Below are positions 18,491 through 27,214 of a DNA stretch of 64,000 bases, one piece after another; position 1 is the first letter of the stretch; every line of letters starts with the position of its first letter. The position numbers and the translations under genes were made by a program. Location of the stretch: assembly GCF_001483755.1 (NCBI RefSeq), contig NZ_LQBK01000010.1, forward strand, positions 1-64,000, given 5' to 3'. Origin of the DNA: Kocuria rosea subsp. polaris. GTDB lineage: Bacteria > Actinomycetota > Actinomycetes > Actinomycetales > Micrococcaceae. The notes under the pieces are model-generated. The model did no database searches, had not been told where the DNA came from, and saw nothing but the letters and a program-made list of their open reading frames with translations.

Positions 18491-18523
18491 GGCGGGGGTT
18501 CCTCTCGTCGGGCGCGGGACGGA

Positions 18524-19714
18524 TCAGATGATGTTCACCTCGCGCAGCACGGACTCGGCGGCGCGGAAGCGGTCGGCGGAGAAGCGGCGCGGGTCCAGGA
18601 AGGACGGGCGGCCCAGGTAGAGGTCGGCCACCAGTTCGCCCACCGCCGGCCCCTGCAGGAAGCCGTGCCCGGAGAAACCGGTGGCGTAGAAGAAGCCGGG
18701 CAGCCCCCGTGCCTCGCCGATGAGCGCGTTGCGGTCCGGGGTGTTCTCGTAGAGACCCGCCCAGCCGCCCTCCAGGTCGGGGTGCTCGAGCTGCGGGGCG
18801 CAGACGGCGGCGGCGGCGTTGAGCTCCGGCAGCCAGCCGAAGTCGAACTCCCGGGCGAAGCCGGGTTCCTGCTCGTGGGAGATGCCCAGCAGCAGGCCGT
18901 TGCGGTAGTTGTGGTGGTAGAACGTGGTCGAGAGGTCCAGCGTGAAGGGCACCCGCGGGTACGGGACGGGCCGCTGGCGGGTCAGGCCGATGAGCCGCCG
19001 GACCGGGGTGACGGGCAGGTCCACCCCGGCCATGGCGCCGATCCCGGCGCTCCACGCCCCCGCGCAGCACACCACGGCACCCGTGCGGATCGTGCCCCGC
19101 TGGGTGGTCACCGACTCGACGGCGTCCCCGGTGCGCTGGATGCCCAGCACCTGGGTGCGGTCGAGCACCGCCACCCCGAGCTCGACGGCGGCGGCGGCGT
19201 AGGCGGCGACCACGGCCCCCGGAGCGGCGAACCCGTCCCCCGGGGAGAACGAGGCCCCCACCAGCGCGGCGGGGTCCAGCAGCGGATTGATCGCGGCGGC
19301 CTCGGCGGGCGACACCATGCGGCTGTCGACCCCCAGCGCGTTCTGGACCTCGGTGGCCCCCTCCAGGTCGGCCGCCTCCGCCCCGGACCGGCAGAGGAAG
19401 AGGTAGCCCACCTGCTGGAAGCCGATGTCCGCCCCGAACCGCTGGGGGAACCGGCGGAAGGCCTCCAGCGAGCGGCGGCCGAGCTCGATGTTGCCGGGAT
19501 CGGAGAAGTTGGCCCGGACACCGCCCAGGGGCTTGGCGGAGGACCCGCTGCCCAGTTCGGCGCGCTCCACCAGCACGATGTTGCGCACGCCCCGGGACGC
19601 GAGGTGCCAGGCGGCGCTCAAGCCCATGATCCCGCCGCCGACGACGACGACGTCGGCCGCCGACGGCTGGACCGTGGCGAAGCCCGGGTCCAGCGGGACG
19701 ATCTGGTCCGGCAC
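18524..19714 (-). CDS. FAD-dependent oxidoreductase (DAO family), probable L-pipecolate oxidase
   Basis: A 396-residue D-amino-acid-oxidase-superfamily flavoprotein: dinucleotide-binding VVVVGGGIMGLSAAWHLA near residue 25, GSGSSAKPLGGVRANF, CCAGAWSAGI and the C-terminal FAD contact GFFYATGFSGHGFLQGPAVGELVA. It resembles sarcosine oxidase beta-type enzymes. Beside an AmaB-like dehydrogenase and HglS, oxidation of pipecolate is the best guess (inference). A GTG at 19732 is also in frame, but the GGGAGG site five bases before the GTG at 19714 makes the latter the likely start. A palindromic operator lies 65 bases upstream. Confidence 0.85.
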   Translation of the reverse strand: MPDQIVPLDPGFATVQPSAADVVVVGGGIMGLSAAWHLASRGVRNIVLVERAELGSGSSAKPLGGVRANFSDPGNIELGRRSLEAFRRFPQRFGADIGFQQVGYLFLCRSGAEAADLEGATEVQNALGVDSRMVSPAEAAAINPLLDPAALVGASFSPGDGFAAPGAVVAAYAAAAVELGVAVLDRTQVLGIQRTGDAVESVTTQRGTIRTGAVVCCAGAWSAGIGAMAGVDLPVTPVRRLIGLTRQRPVPYPRVPFTLDLSTTFYHHNYRNGLLLGISHEQEPGFAREFDFGWLPELNAAAAVCAPQLEHPDLEGGWAGLYENTPDRNALIGEARGLPGFFYATGFSGHGFLQGPAVGELVADLYLGRPSFLDPRRFSADRFRAAESVLREVNII

Positions 19715-19778
19715 GGGGACCTCCCTCGGCACTGCTCCGCGCGGAGGGCGCCTTCGGCCCCGACCACTTCAGCTCATC

Positions 19779-19792
19779 GGTTATCGATAACC
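19779..19792. promoter_or_regulatory. Palindromic operator GGTTATCGATAACC
   Basis: A perfect 14-base palindrome, AT-rich against its surroundings, 65 bases upstream of the FAD oxidase start and 162 bases downstream of the GntR-family gene. Its size and symmetry fit a GntR/FCD dimer site; the adjacent regulator is the natural candidate (inference). Confidence 0.65.
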
Positions 19793-19879
19793 AGCATGAC
19801 CGGGAGGCACCGGCGGGTCAAGAGTTGGCGCCCCGCCCCCGCACGCCCTGCCGCAGGACCGCACCCCAGGCGGTCCGGG

Positions 19880-19910
19880 GCGAGCGTCCGGGTCCGCCCG
19901 GAACGCTCGC
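19880..19910 (-). terminator. Terminator after the GntR-family gene
   Basis: GCGAGCGT...ACGCTCGC with an inner CCGGG/CCCGG stem, 44 bases after the regulator stop. It separates the regulator transcript from the catabolic operon. Confidence 0.6.
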
Positions 19911-19936
19911 TGACTCCTGGAGCCCGCCCTGGGTGA

Positions 19937-19960
19937 TCAGGGAGCTCAGGGAGCTCAGGG
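19937..19960. repeat. Nine-base tandem repeat spanning a stop codon
   Basis: TCAGGGAGC twice plus TCAGGG (2.7 copies). On the minus strand each unit carries TGA in the reading frame of the GntR gene, so three in-frame stops follow one another; the first (19955-19957) ends the protein. Confidence 0.7.
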
Positions 19961-20620
19961 ACGGGCGTAGTCCAGGTGACGGATCATCCGCTGCGCCGCG
20001 AGCTCCGGGTCACCGGCGACGACGGCCTCGGTGATGCCCCTGTGCTCCTCGGCGCTGCTCCGGACCAGCCCTCGTTCCTGCAGACGGTAGGACCCGTTGA
20101 TGCGGGACTGGTCCCGCAGGTTCTCCACGATCGCCGTCCACCGGCTGTTGCCGAGCAGGTCCACGAGGGCCGCGTGGAAGCGCTGGTCGGCCTCGAGGTA
20201 CTCCAGCATGCCGTCCGCGGCGGCGGCCTCCACGGTCCGTTCGGTCAGCGTCCGCAGCAGCGCGGCCTGCTCGGCCGGGACGCCGGCCGCGGCCACGCGG
20301 CGGACCGCCTCCACCTCGATGAGGCGGCGGAGGTCGTAGACCTCCTGCTTGTCGCGGTCGGTGAGCTCCACCACGCGGAAGCCGCGGTTGCGCACGAGCT
20401 CGAGCAGTCCCCGGTTGGCCAGCGACATCATGGCCTCCCGGGCGGGGCTGTTGGACACCCCGAGGCGGGCGGCGAGGCCGTTGGCGGAGTAGATCTCCCC
20501 CGGCTTCATGGCCCCGCTGAGCAGGGCCCGGCGGATCAGGGCCTCGGTCGAGTCCTTGAGGGTGGCGCGGGAGAGCTCCGCGGGCCGGAGATCGTCGCCC
20601 CACGCGTGGTCTCGCCCCAT
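19955..20620 (-). CDS. GntR-family (FCD) transcriptional regulator
   Basis: 221 residues: winged helix-turn-helix at about 15-75 (ALIRRALLSGAMKPGEIYSANGLAARLGVSNSPAREAMMSL) and an FCD effector domain at about 85-210 with LRRLIEVEAVRR, RFHAALVDLLGNSRW and EHRGITEAVVAGD. ATG 20620 is used because GGGAGG lies four bases ahead and the family begins here. It precedes the catabolic genes on the same strand, separated by a terminator and a palindromic operator, and probably controls them in response to a lysine-pathway acid. TATGTT at 20683-20688 (minus strand) may be its -10 box. Confidence 0.9.
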   Translation of the reverse strand: MGRDHAWGDDLRPAELSRATLKDSTEALIRRALLSGAMKPGEIYSANGLAARLGVSNSPAREAMMSLANRGLLELVRNRGFRVVELTDRDKQEVYDLRRLIEVEAVRRVAAAGVPAEQAALLRTLTERTVEAAAADGMLEYLEADQRFHAALVDLLGNSRWTAIVENLRDQSRINGSYRLQERGLVRSSAEEHRGITEAVVAGDPELAAQRMIRHLDYARP

Positions 20621-20943
20621 CTGCCCTCCCGGCCGGTCCTGCGTCCCGAGCGGCCCCCGGTGGAGGCCTGTCGACTCCTGGGAAACATAGCAGTCGGCCC
20701 GGCGGGCACCGGCCCCGCTCCGTACGTCCGGGGCTCGGTGCGAGGACCGCGCACGCCCTGGCCCTCCCGGCCGGGCCACCGGAACGGAGCGCGATCCCTA
20801 TCACACGCGAGCCCGATCTGTCCAAGATCACACGCCCGAACCGTTGGATGCGCTCGACATCGCCCGTAGCATCGAGGTTTCCACCAGTTCGGCCCGACGA
20901 CGCGCCTTCCACACCCCCCTTGTTCCACACGGAAGGATCTGCC
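20621..20943. promoter_or_regulatory. Divergent control region of the GntR and MFS genes
   Basis: No gene is seen in these 323 bases. They contain a candidate -10 box for the regulator (TATGTT, minus strand, 20683-20688) and two direct copies of ATCACACGC (20800-20808 and 20827-20835), 27 bases apart, on the MFS side. Confidence 0.4.
20800..20835 (+). repeat. Direct repeat ATCACACGC x2 upstream of the MFS gene
   Basis: Two exact nine-base copies with starts 27 bases apart, about 110-145 bases before the MFS start. Repeated half-sites on one face of the helix suggest an activator or repressor site; no partner is known. Confidence 0.4.
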
Positions 20944-22296
20944 ATGTCCGCACCCCGCACTGCCGTGCTCCAGGTGCTCAACGCACCGGACCGCACCGGC
21001 ACCCGATTCGCCCTCTTCGCCCTCGCCCTCGGCGGCTTCGGCGTGGGCACCACCGAGTTCGCCTCGATGGGCCTGCTGCCGTTCATCGCCGAGGACCTCC
21101 ACGCCTCGATCCCCTCCCTCGGGCACGCCATCTCCCTCTACGCCCTCGGCGTGGTCGTCGGCGCACCCCTCATCACGTCCCTGACCGCCCGGGTGGAGCG
21201 CAAGCGGCTCCTGCTCGGCCTGATGGTCGCGTTCACCGCCGGCAACGTGCTGTCGGCGACCGCCCCGACCCTCGAGTGGCTGTACGTGGCGCGCTTCCTC
21301 TCCGGCCTGCCGCACGGCGCCTACTTCGGGGTCGCCGCGGTGGTGGCCTCCTCGCTGGTGCCGCGGGAGCGGCGCGGCACGGCCGTGGCCCGGGTGGCCC
21401 TCGGGCTCACGGTCGCCAACATCGTGGGCGTTCCCCTGGCCGCCGTGCTCGGCGGGACCCTGGGCTGGCGGGCCGGGTACGGGCTCGTGGTGGTCATCGG
21501 CCTGCTCACCGTCACCGCGCTGGCCCTCTGGATCCCCCGCACCCGCAACGGCGGCGGCGTCTCCGTGGCCCAGGAGGTCCGTGCCCTGGGCCGGCCCCAG
21601 GTGGCCCTGACCCTGCTGGCCGGGGCCGTCGGCTTCGGCGGCATGTTCGCCGTCTACACGTTCGTCTCCCCGATCCTGACCGAGCTCAGCGGCCTCGACA
21701 TCTCGGCGGTGCCGTGGGTGCTGGCCGTGTACGGCGTGGGCATGACCGCGGGCTCCCTGCTGGCGGGCCCGCTGCTGGACCGCTCCATCGAGCGGACGGC
21801 CCTGGGCGCGGGGGCCGTGTCCGGCGTGGCCCTCGCCTTCTTCGGGCTCTTCGCCCACTCCGCGGTCGCGGCCGTGCTCGGCGTGCTGTGGATCGGCCTC
21901 ATGGGCGCCCTCTTCAGCACGGCGCTGCAGATGCGCCTGCTGCGCGAGGCGAAGGACGCCCCCTCCCTGACCGCCGCCATGAACCACGCGGCGTTCAACC
22001 TGGCCAACGCCATGGGCGCCTTCCTCGGCGGCGCCGTCATCACCGCGGGCTGGGGCTACCGCTCCCCCGCCTGGGTGGGCGTGGGCCTGGCCGTGGCCGG
22101 CCTGCTCATCCTGGGCTACGCGACCCGTCTGCACCGGACGGGGGACGCGCCCGCGTCCGTCCCCGGCCGCACCGGATCCTCCTGGGCCGCCCGCGCCGTC
22201 GCCGACCTGGACGTGCTGCTGCCGGAGCGCGCGCTCCCGCGCCCGGTCCTCGCGAGCGGCGCCCGGATGACCGACTGGGCCGACCTGGGCCGGTGA
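20944..22296 (+). CDS. MFS transporter, DHA1 family (AraJ/YdhP-like)
   Basis: 450 residues with about 12 membrane helices. The opening GTTEFASMGLLPFIAEDL is typical of the AraJ/YdhP/Cmr group of drug and sugar exporters, and the loop motif TARVERKRLLLGLM follows helix 2. After the last helix there is a hydrophilic tail of about 55 residues (from about 398) not usual in the family. ATG 20944 has GGAAGGA seven bases ahead. The substrate cannot be told from sequence. Confidence 0.88.
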   Translation: MSAPRTAVLQVLNAPDRTGTRFALFALALGGFGVGTTEFASMGLLPFIAEDLHASIPSLGHAISLYALGVVVGAPLITSLTARVERKRLLLGLMVAFTAGNVLSATAPTLEWLYVARFLSGLPHGAYFGVAAVVASSLVPRERRGTAVARVALGLTVANIVGVPLAAVLGGTLGWRAGYGLVVVIGLLTVTALALWIPRTRNGGGVSVAQEVRALGRPQVALTLLAGAVGFGGMFAVYTFVSPILTELSGLDISAVPWVLAVYGVGMTAGSLLAGPLLDRSIERTALGAGAVSGVALAFFGLFAHSAVAAVLGVLWIGLMGALFSTALQMRLLREAKDAPSLTAAMNHAAFNLANAMGAFLGGAVITAGWGYRSPAWVGVGLAVAGLLILGYATRLHRTGDAPASVPGRTGSSWAARAVADLDVLLPERALPRPVLASGARMTDWADLGR

Positions 22297-22432
22297 CCCG
22301 GTCCGCCGGTGCCGTCGCCCGCCCAGGACGCGGGCGGCGGCACCGGCGGAGCGGCCGCTCCGGACCGTCCTGTGCTTGTTCCTGCCGCGGGCCGTGGGCC
22401 ACGATGGGAGGATCGGGACAGGGGGTCGGCCC

Positions 22433-23404
22433 ATGAGAATCGCACTGGTCGGCGACGTGATGCTCGGCCGGCTGGTCAACGAGCGGCTGCGGCGCGAGGC
22501 TCCGGACCGCCCGTGGGGCGACGTCCTCCCCCTGCTCGGGCAGGCGGACCTGCGGTTCGCGAACCTCGAGTGCGTGCTCGCCGACCACGGCGCTCCCTGG
22601 CCCGGCAAGCGGTTCCACTTCCGCTCGGACCGCAAGAACGTCGCGAGCCTCGGGGCGGCCCGGATCGACGTCGTCTCGCTGGCCAACAACCACGTGCTCG
22701 ACCACGGCGCCGAGGCGCTGCGGGAGATGCTCCCGGTGCTCGACGAGCACGGCATCCTGCACACCGGCGCCGGACCGGACGCCGAGTCGGCCCGGCGTCC
22801 CGCGGTCTGCACCCGGGCGGGGACCGCGGTCGGCTTCCTGGCCTTCACGGACAACGAGCCGGGCTGGGCGGCAGGTCCCGCGTCCCCCGGCGTCCACCAC
22901 GTGCCCGTCCGTCTCGCGGACGGGCGCGCGCAGGACCTCCTCGAGCTCGTCCGCCGGACCCGGGACCGCACCGACCTCCTCGTCGTCTCCGCCCACTGGG
23001 GCCCCAACTGGGGCGAGGACGTGCCGGAGGACCACCGCGCGTTCGCGCACGCGCTGGTGGAGGCCGGGGCGGACGTGGTCTTCGGCCACTCCGCCCACAT
23101 CTTCCGGGGCGTCGAGGTGCACCGCGGCAGGCCGGTGGTCTACAGCGCCGGGGACTTCGTCGACGACTACGCCGTCCACCCCGTGGCGCGCAACGACCAG
23201 TCGTTCGTCTTCCTGCTCGACGTCCGGGACGGCCTGCCGCACCGCCTGCGCCTGCACCCCACGGTGATCGAGGACCTCCGGGCGAGAACGGCCACGGCCG
23301 AGGCCCGGCCCATCGCCCGGCGGATGGAGCGGCTCAGCGCCGAGCTGGGCACGCCGTGCACCTGGCGCGACGACGAGCAGTGCCTCGACATCCCGCTGGG
23401 CTGA
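22433..23404 (+). CDS. CapA family (PGA_cap) metallophosphoesterase-like protein
   Basis: 323 residues matching the CapA/PGA_cap fold: GDVMLGR at 6-12, LANNHVLDHG, a SAHWGPNWGED segment, and GHSAHIFRGVEVHRGRPVVYSAGDFVDD near the end, which provide the metal-ligand Asp/Asn/His set. Bona fide CapA proteins anchor polyglutamate capsule; this one lacks a signal peptide or membrane helix and no other capsule genes are present, so a cytosolic phosphoesterase role is more likely. ATG 22433 follows an AGGGGG site. Confidence 0.85.
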   Translation: MRIALVGDVMLGRLVNERLRREAPDRPWGDVLPLLGQADLRFANLECVLADHGAPWPGKRFHFRSDRKNVASLGAARIDVVSLANNHVLDHGAEALREMLPVLDEHGILHTGAGPDAESARRPAVCTRAGTAVGFLAFTDNEPGWAAGPASPGVHHVPVRLADGRAQDLLELVRRTRDRTDLLVVSAHWGPNWGEDVPEDHRAFAHALVEAGADVVFGHSAHIFRGVEVHRGRPVVYSAGDFVDDYAVHPVARNDQSFVFLLDVRDGLPHRLRLHPTVIEDLRARTATAEARPIARRMERLSAELGTPCTWRDDEQCLDIPLG

Positions 23405-23539
23405 CGCCCACCGCGGCCGCCGCCGAGCGGCGCACGGGCTCCGGCGCCCGTCCGGGACCGTCTCCTGCGCGCCGGCTCCCTGGCCGTCTCCCGCACAGGG
23501 CTCCGAGCGGATCCGACCGGGGATGGCACACTCGGTCCC

Positions 23540-24421
23540 ATGCGTGAGCTCGTCGTCCTCGGCACCGCCTCCCAGGTCCCGACACGGACCCGCAACCACA
23601 ACGGGTACCTGCTGCAGTGGGACGGCGAGGGCCTGCTCTTCGACCCGGGCGAGGGAACGCAGCGGCAGATGACGCACGCGGGCGTCCCCTCCCGCCGGAT
23701 CACGCGCATCTGCCTCACCCACGTCCACGGCGACCACTGCTACGGGCTGCCCGGCGTGCTCTCGCGCATGGTCCTCGACGACGTGCCGCACCCCGTCCAC
23801 CTGCACTATCCGGCCTCCGGCGAGGACGTGGTCCGGGCCCTCGTCTCCCTCGCGACTCCCGGCACGGACCTCCGGCTGCATCCGCACGGCAGCGGCGGAA
23901 CCGTGGCGCCGGCCCTGGAGGTGCGGCCGCTGGACCACCGCGTGGAGACCTACGGCTACCGGCTCGTGGAGCCGGACGGCCGCACGTTGCTGCCGGACCG
24001 GCTCGCGGCGGCCGGGATCACGGGCCCGGACGTCGGCCGGCTGCAGCGGGAGGGACGGCTGGGCGGGGTGCGTCTCGAGGACGTGAGCCGGCCGCGGGCG
24101 GGCCGGCGCTTCGCCTTCGTCATGGACACGGCGCCGTGCCCGGGCGCCGAGGAGCTCGCCGACGGGGCCGACCTGCTCGTGGCCGAGTCCACGTTCGCCG
24201 ACGACGACGCCGGCCTCGCCGCGCGGTACCGCCACCTCACCGCCGGCCAGGCGGGCGCGCTGGCCGGCGGTGGTGGCGTGGGCATCCTGGTCCTCACCCA
24301 CTTCTCGTCCCGGTACACCGACGTCTCCCCGCTGGTCGCACAGGCCCGCGACCGCGCCGGCGGAGCCACCGTGCTGGCCGCGGAGGACCTGGACCGGGTG
24401 CCGTTCCCGCGCGGACGGTGA
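23540..24421 (+). CDS. rnz: Ribonuclease Z-like metallo-beta-lactamase fold protein
   Basis: 293 residues. The MBL signature THVHGDH (60-66) follows a short N-domain with DPGEGTQRQM, both typical of tRNase Z, which trims the 3' trailers of tRNA precursors. The later metal ligands are plausible in FVMDTAP (Asp about 205) and LTHFSSRY (His about 263), also conserved in RNase Z. It is somewhat divergent in the middle (extra segment about 150-190). RNase J lies next on the same strand, 389 bases on. Confidence 0.85.
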   Translation: MRELVVLGTASQVPTRTRNHNGYLLQWDGEGLLFDPGEGTQRQMTHAGVPSRRITRICLTHVHGDHCYGLPGVLSRMVLDDVPHPVHLHYPASGEDVVRALVSLATPGTDLRLHPHGSGGTVAPALEVRPLDHRVETYGYRLVEPDGRTLLPDRLAAAGITGPDVGRLQREGRLGGVRLEDVSRPRAGRRFAFVMDTAPCPGAEELADGADLLVAESTFADDDAGLAARYRHLTAGQAGALAGGGGVGILVLTHFSSRYTDVSPLVAQARDRAGGATVLAAEDLDRVPFPRGR

Positions 24422-24810
24422 CGGGGCGCCCCGTCCCAGCGTCCCCTTCGCACCGCCCCCTTCCCACCGTCCTCGCCGGCAGCTCGCCTGCACGTCACCG
24501 GCGCCCGTCCGGGAACGCGCCGACGTCGTACCGGCAGCGAACCGACGCCCCACCGGCCCCGGCCGGGAACCTTCCGACGCCGTGCCGGAAGCTCACCCGC
24601 CGCACCCCACGGACACTCCGCCGGGACCCCGCTGGAGGCGTCCGGGAGCGGTCCTCGCCCCGTCCGTGCCGCCCGGCGGTCTCCGTCGACCCTGACACGA
24701 CGTTAGAGTTGTCCCAGACTTCTCGGGGCAATCCGGCCCCGCACGCGGCCCGAGCTCGACGAGAGCCGGCCGCGCCACCTCGCACGACCCCACGACGAAA
24801 GCGGAATCCT
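24422..24810 (+). promoter_or_regulatory. Leader and promoter region of RNase J
   Basis: No credible gene is present. TTAGAGT, with a -10-like TAGAGT at 24704-24709, would give an mRNA leader of about 90 bases before the TTG start of rnj. The upstream 280 bases are GC-rich and feature-poor. Confidence 0.35.
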
Positions 24811-26496
24811 TTGACCAATTCCTCCCGCAAGCTCAAGTCCCCGCCCTCGCTGCCCTCCGGGGGCCTGCGGATCACCCCGCTGGGCGGCCTGGGGGAGATC
24901 GGGCGCAACATGACCGTGTTCGAGCACGCCGGCAAGCTGCTGGTGGTGGACTGCGGGGTGCTGTTCCCGGAGGAGCACCAGCCGGGCATCGACGTGATCC
25001 TGCCCGACTTCACCTCGATCCGGGACCGGCTGGGCGACATCGTCGGGATCGTGCTCACGCACGGCCACGAGGACCACATCGGGGGCGTGCCCTACCTGCT
25101 CAAGGAGCGCCCGGACATCCCGGTGATCGGCTCGGAGCTGACCCTGGCGTTCATCACGTCCAAGCTCAAGGAGCACCGGATCACCCCGAAGACGGTCCAT
25201 GTCGAGGCCGGCGACACCCACAAGGCGGGCCCGTTCGAGTGCGAGTTCGTCGCGGTCAACCACTCCATCCCGGACAGCCTGGCCGTGGCGATCCGCACCG
25301 ACGCCGGGCTGGTGCTGCACACCGGTGACTTCCGGATGGACCAGTTCCCGCTGGACGACCGGATCACCGATCTGCGCCACTTCGCGCGACTGGGCGAGGA
25401 GGGGGTGGACCTGTTCCTCACCGACTCCACCAACGCCGAGGTCCCCGGGTTCACCACCTCGGAGCAGGAGCTGACCCCGGCGATCGACCACGTCTTCGCC
25501 ACCGCCCCGAAGCGGATCATCGTCTCCAGCTTCGCTTCTCACGTCCACCGGATCCAGCAGGTCCTCGACGCCGCCCACGCGCACGGGCGCAAGGTCGCCT
25601 TCGTGGGCCGGTCCATGGTCAAGAACATGGGCATCGCCCGGGACCTGGGCTACCTGAAGATCCCGCGCGGGCTGGTGGTCGACTTCAAGAAGCTCGCGTC
25701 CATGCCCGACGCCAAGGTCACCCTGGTGTGCACCGGCTCCCAGGGCGAGCCGCTGGCCGCGCTCTCGCGGATGGCCAACGAGACCCACCAGATCCAGCTC
25801 AACCCCGGGGACACGGTGCTCATGGCGAGCTCGCTGATCCCGGGCAACGAGAACGCGATCTACGGGATCATCAACAAGCTCACCGACCTCGGGGTGAAGG
25901 TCGTGCACAAGGGCAACGCCAAGGTTCACGTCTCCGGTCACGCCTCGGCCGGGGAGCTGGTCTACTGCTACAACATCGTCCGGCCCACCCACGTGCTGCC
26001 CGTGCACGGGGAGTCCAAGCACCTGCACGCCAACGCCGAGCTCGCCATCCGCACCGGTGTCGATCCCGAGCGGGTGCTGATCGGCCGGGACGGCACCGTG
26101 ATCGACCTCGTGGACGGCCGGGCGCGGATCTCCGGGCAGGTCGAGGCCGGCCTCGTCTACGTGGACGGCCACACCGTGGGCAAGGTCACCGAGGAGACCC
26201 TGGTGGAGCGCCGGCTGCTGCAGGAGGGCGGGGTGGTCACGGTCGTGGCGATCGTCGACGCCGACACCAACGCCCTGGCCGAGCCGCTGGAGTTCATCGC
26301 CAAGGGCTTCGTGCACGACGAGCACATCTTCGACGGGGCCGCCGACAAGGTGAAGAACGCCCTGGCGCGTCCGGCCACCGCCAAGGTCAGCGATCTCGAC
26401 AAGCTGGAGTCGATCATCGCCGAGACGGTCTCCCGCCACCTCGAGCGCGCCTACCGGCGGGCCCCGCTGGTGACGGTCGTCGTCGTCGACGCCTGA
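24811..26496 (+). CDS. rnj: Ribonuclease J
   Basis: 561 residues, the usual RNase J length. Beta-lactamase core with GGLGEIGRNM, VDCGVLFPEE and the metal motif THGHEDHIGG (from 83), beta-CASP segment with FASHVHRIQQ and KVAFVGRSMVKN, and VHVSGHAS near 370, then the C-terminal oligomerisation domain. It carries 5'-3' exo- and endonuclease activity in mRNA and rRNA processing. TTG 24811 is taken as start: the protein would otherwise run into the unrelated upstream frame, and NSSRKLKSPPSLPSGGLR is a normal N-terminus for actinobacterial RNase J. Confidence 0.96.
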   Translation: MTNSSRKLKSPPSLPSGGLRITPLGGLGEIGRNMTVFEHAGKLLVVDCGVLFPEEHQPGIDVILPDFTSIRDRLGDIVGIVLTHGHEDHIGGVPYLLKERPDIPVIGSELTLAFITSKLKEHRITPKTVHVEAGDTHKAGPFECEFVAVNHSIPDSLAVAIRTDAGLVLHTGDFRMDQFPLDDRITDLRHFARLGEEGVDLFLTDSTNAEVPGFTTSEQELTPAIDHVFATAPKRIIVSSFASHVHRIQQVLDAAHAHGRKVAFVGRSMVKNMGIARDLGYLKIPRGLVVDFKKLASMPDAKVTLVCTGSQGEPLAALSRMANETHQIQLNPGDTVLMASSLIPGNENAIYGIINKLTDLGVKVVHKGNAKVHVSGHASAGELVYCYNIVRPTHVLPVHGESKHLHANAELAIRTGVDPERVLIGRDGTVIDLVDGRARISGQVEAGLVYVDGHTVGKVTEETLVERRLLQEGGVVTVVAIVDADTNALAEPLEFIAKGFVHDEHIFDGAADKVKNALARPATAKVSDLDKLESIIAETVSRHLERAYRRAPLVTVVVVDA

Positions 26497-26502
26497 CCCA
26501 CG

Positions 26503-26540
26503 CGTCCCGCCCGGCACCCGCCCCGGGGCCGGGCGGGACG
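26503..26540 (+). terminator. RNase J terminator
   Basis: CGTCCCGCCCGGC and its complement form a 13-pair stem seven bases after the rnj stop. A second hairpin (GCCGGTGCC/GGCACCGGC, 26547-26577) follows directly. Confidence 0.75.
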
Positions 26541-26620
26541 TGCGGAGCCGGTGCCGCGCCCCGAGGCCGGCACCGGCCGATTGGTAGACTCGGGGTCCCC
26601 TGATCTCTGGAGGTCGTTCG

Positions 26621-26989
26621 ATGCCGCAGCGCGTCCGCGGAGGCACCATGCAGATCGGCGAGCTCGCCGAGCGGACCGAGCTGTCCCTGCGCACCATCCG
26701 CCACTACGACGAGGTGGGCCTGCTGCCCGCCTCGCGCACCGAGGGCGGCTTCCGCGTGTACACCGAGCGCGACGTCGAACGGCTCACGCACATCAAGCGG
26801 ATGAAGCCGCTGGGCTTCTCCCTCGAGGAGATGGCCGAGGTGCTCGACCTGCTCGGCGCCGACGAGCCCGCCGAGGCGCGACTGGCCGACTACCTCGAGC
26901 GCGCGCACCCGGAACGGGACCGGCTGGCCAGGAAACTGGCCCAGGCGGACGAGTTCATCGCGATGCTGGAGCAGCGGCTCGGCCGCTGA
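26621..26989 (+). CDS. MerR-family transcriptional regulator
   Basis: 122 residues: an N-terminal MerR helix-turn-helix (IGELAERTELSLRTIRHYDEVGLLP) with wing RTEGGFRVY, then a dimerisation coil ending in AQADEFIAMLEQRLGR. There is no cysteine or long effector domain, so it is not a metal sensor of the MerR/CueR kind. GGAGG is found before both ATG 26621 (spacing 7) and ATG 26648 (spacing 4); the first fits better. TAGACT at 26585-26590 is a plausible -10 box giving a 25-30 base leader. The target is unknown. Confidence 0.88.
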   Translation: MPQRVRGGTMQIGELAERTELSLRTIRHYDEVGLLPASRTEGGFRVYTERDVERLTHIKRMKPLGFSLEEMAEVLDLLGADEPAEARLADYLERAHPERDRLARKLAQADEFIAMLEQRLGR

Positions 26990-27214
26990 CCGGCCGCCCG
27001 GCACGGGGCACCGGCCGCGCGCGAGCCGGCACCCCGCGGCCGGCGCACGCAGGAGACCTCCAGGCAGCCGTGATCGACTGCTCGGGCCCCCACCGGGGGA
27101 CGCGCCCGCCGGGACCGCCCCGTTCCGGTGGGTGACGCGCCCGGCGGCAGCGACGCGCCGGACGCAGGACTCCACCAGGCCGCCCGACACCGACCCGGAC
27201 AGGCACCGCATCCC

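Noticed and set aside
14630-19936. A 1768-codon open frame on the plus strand
   Set aside because: It is the mirror of minus-strand genes (hemerythrin, dehydrogenase, HglS, oxidase). In high-GC DNA the opposite frames stay open by chance; it has no domain and Arg/Gly/His-rich nonsense composition.
24422-24810. Open frames upstream of rnj as a longer RNase J or separate gene
   Set aside because: The translated sequence is Pro/Arg-rich without similarity to any fold, while RNase J homology begins right after the TTG at 24811.
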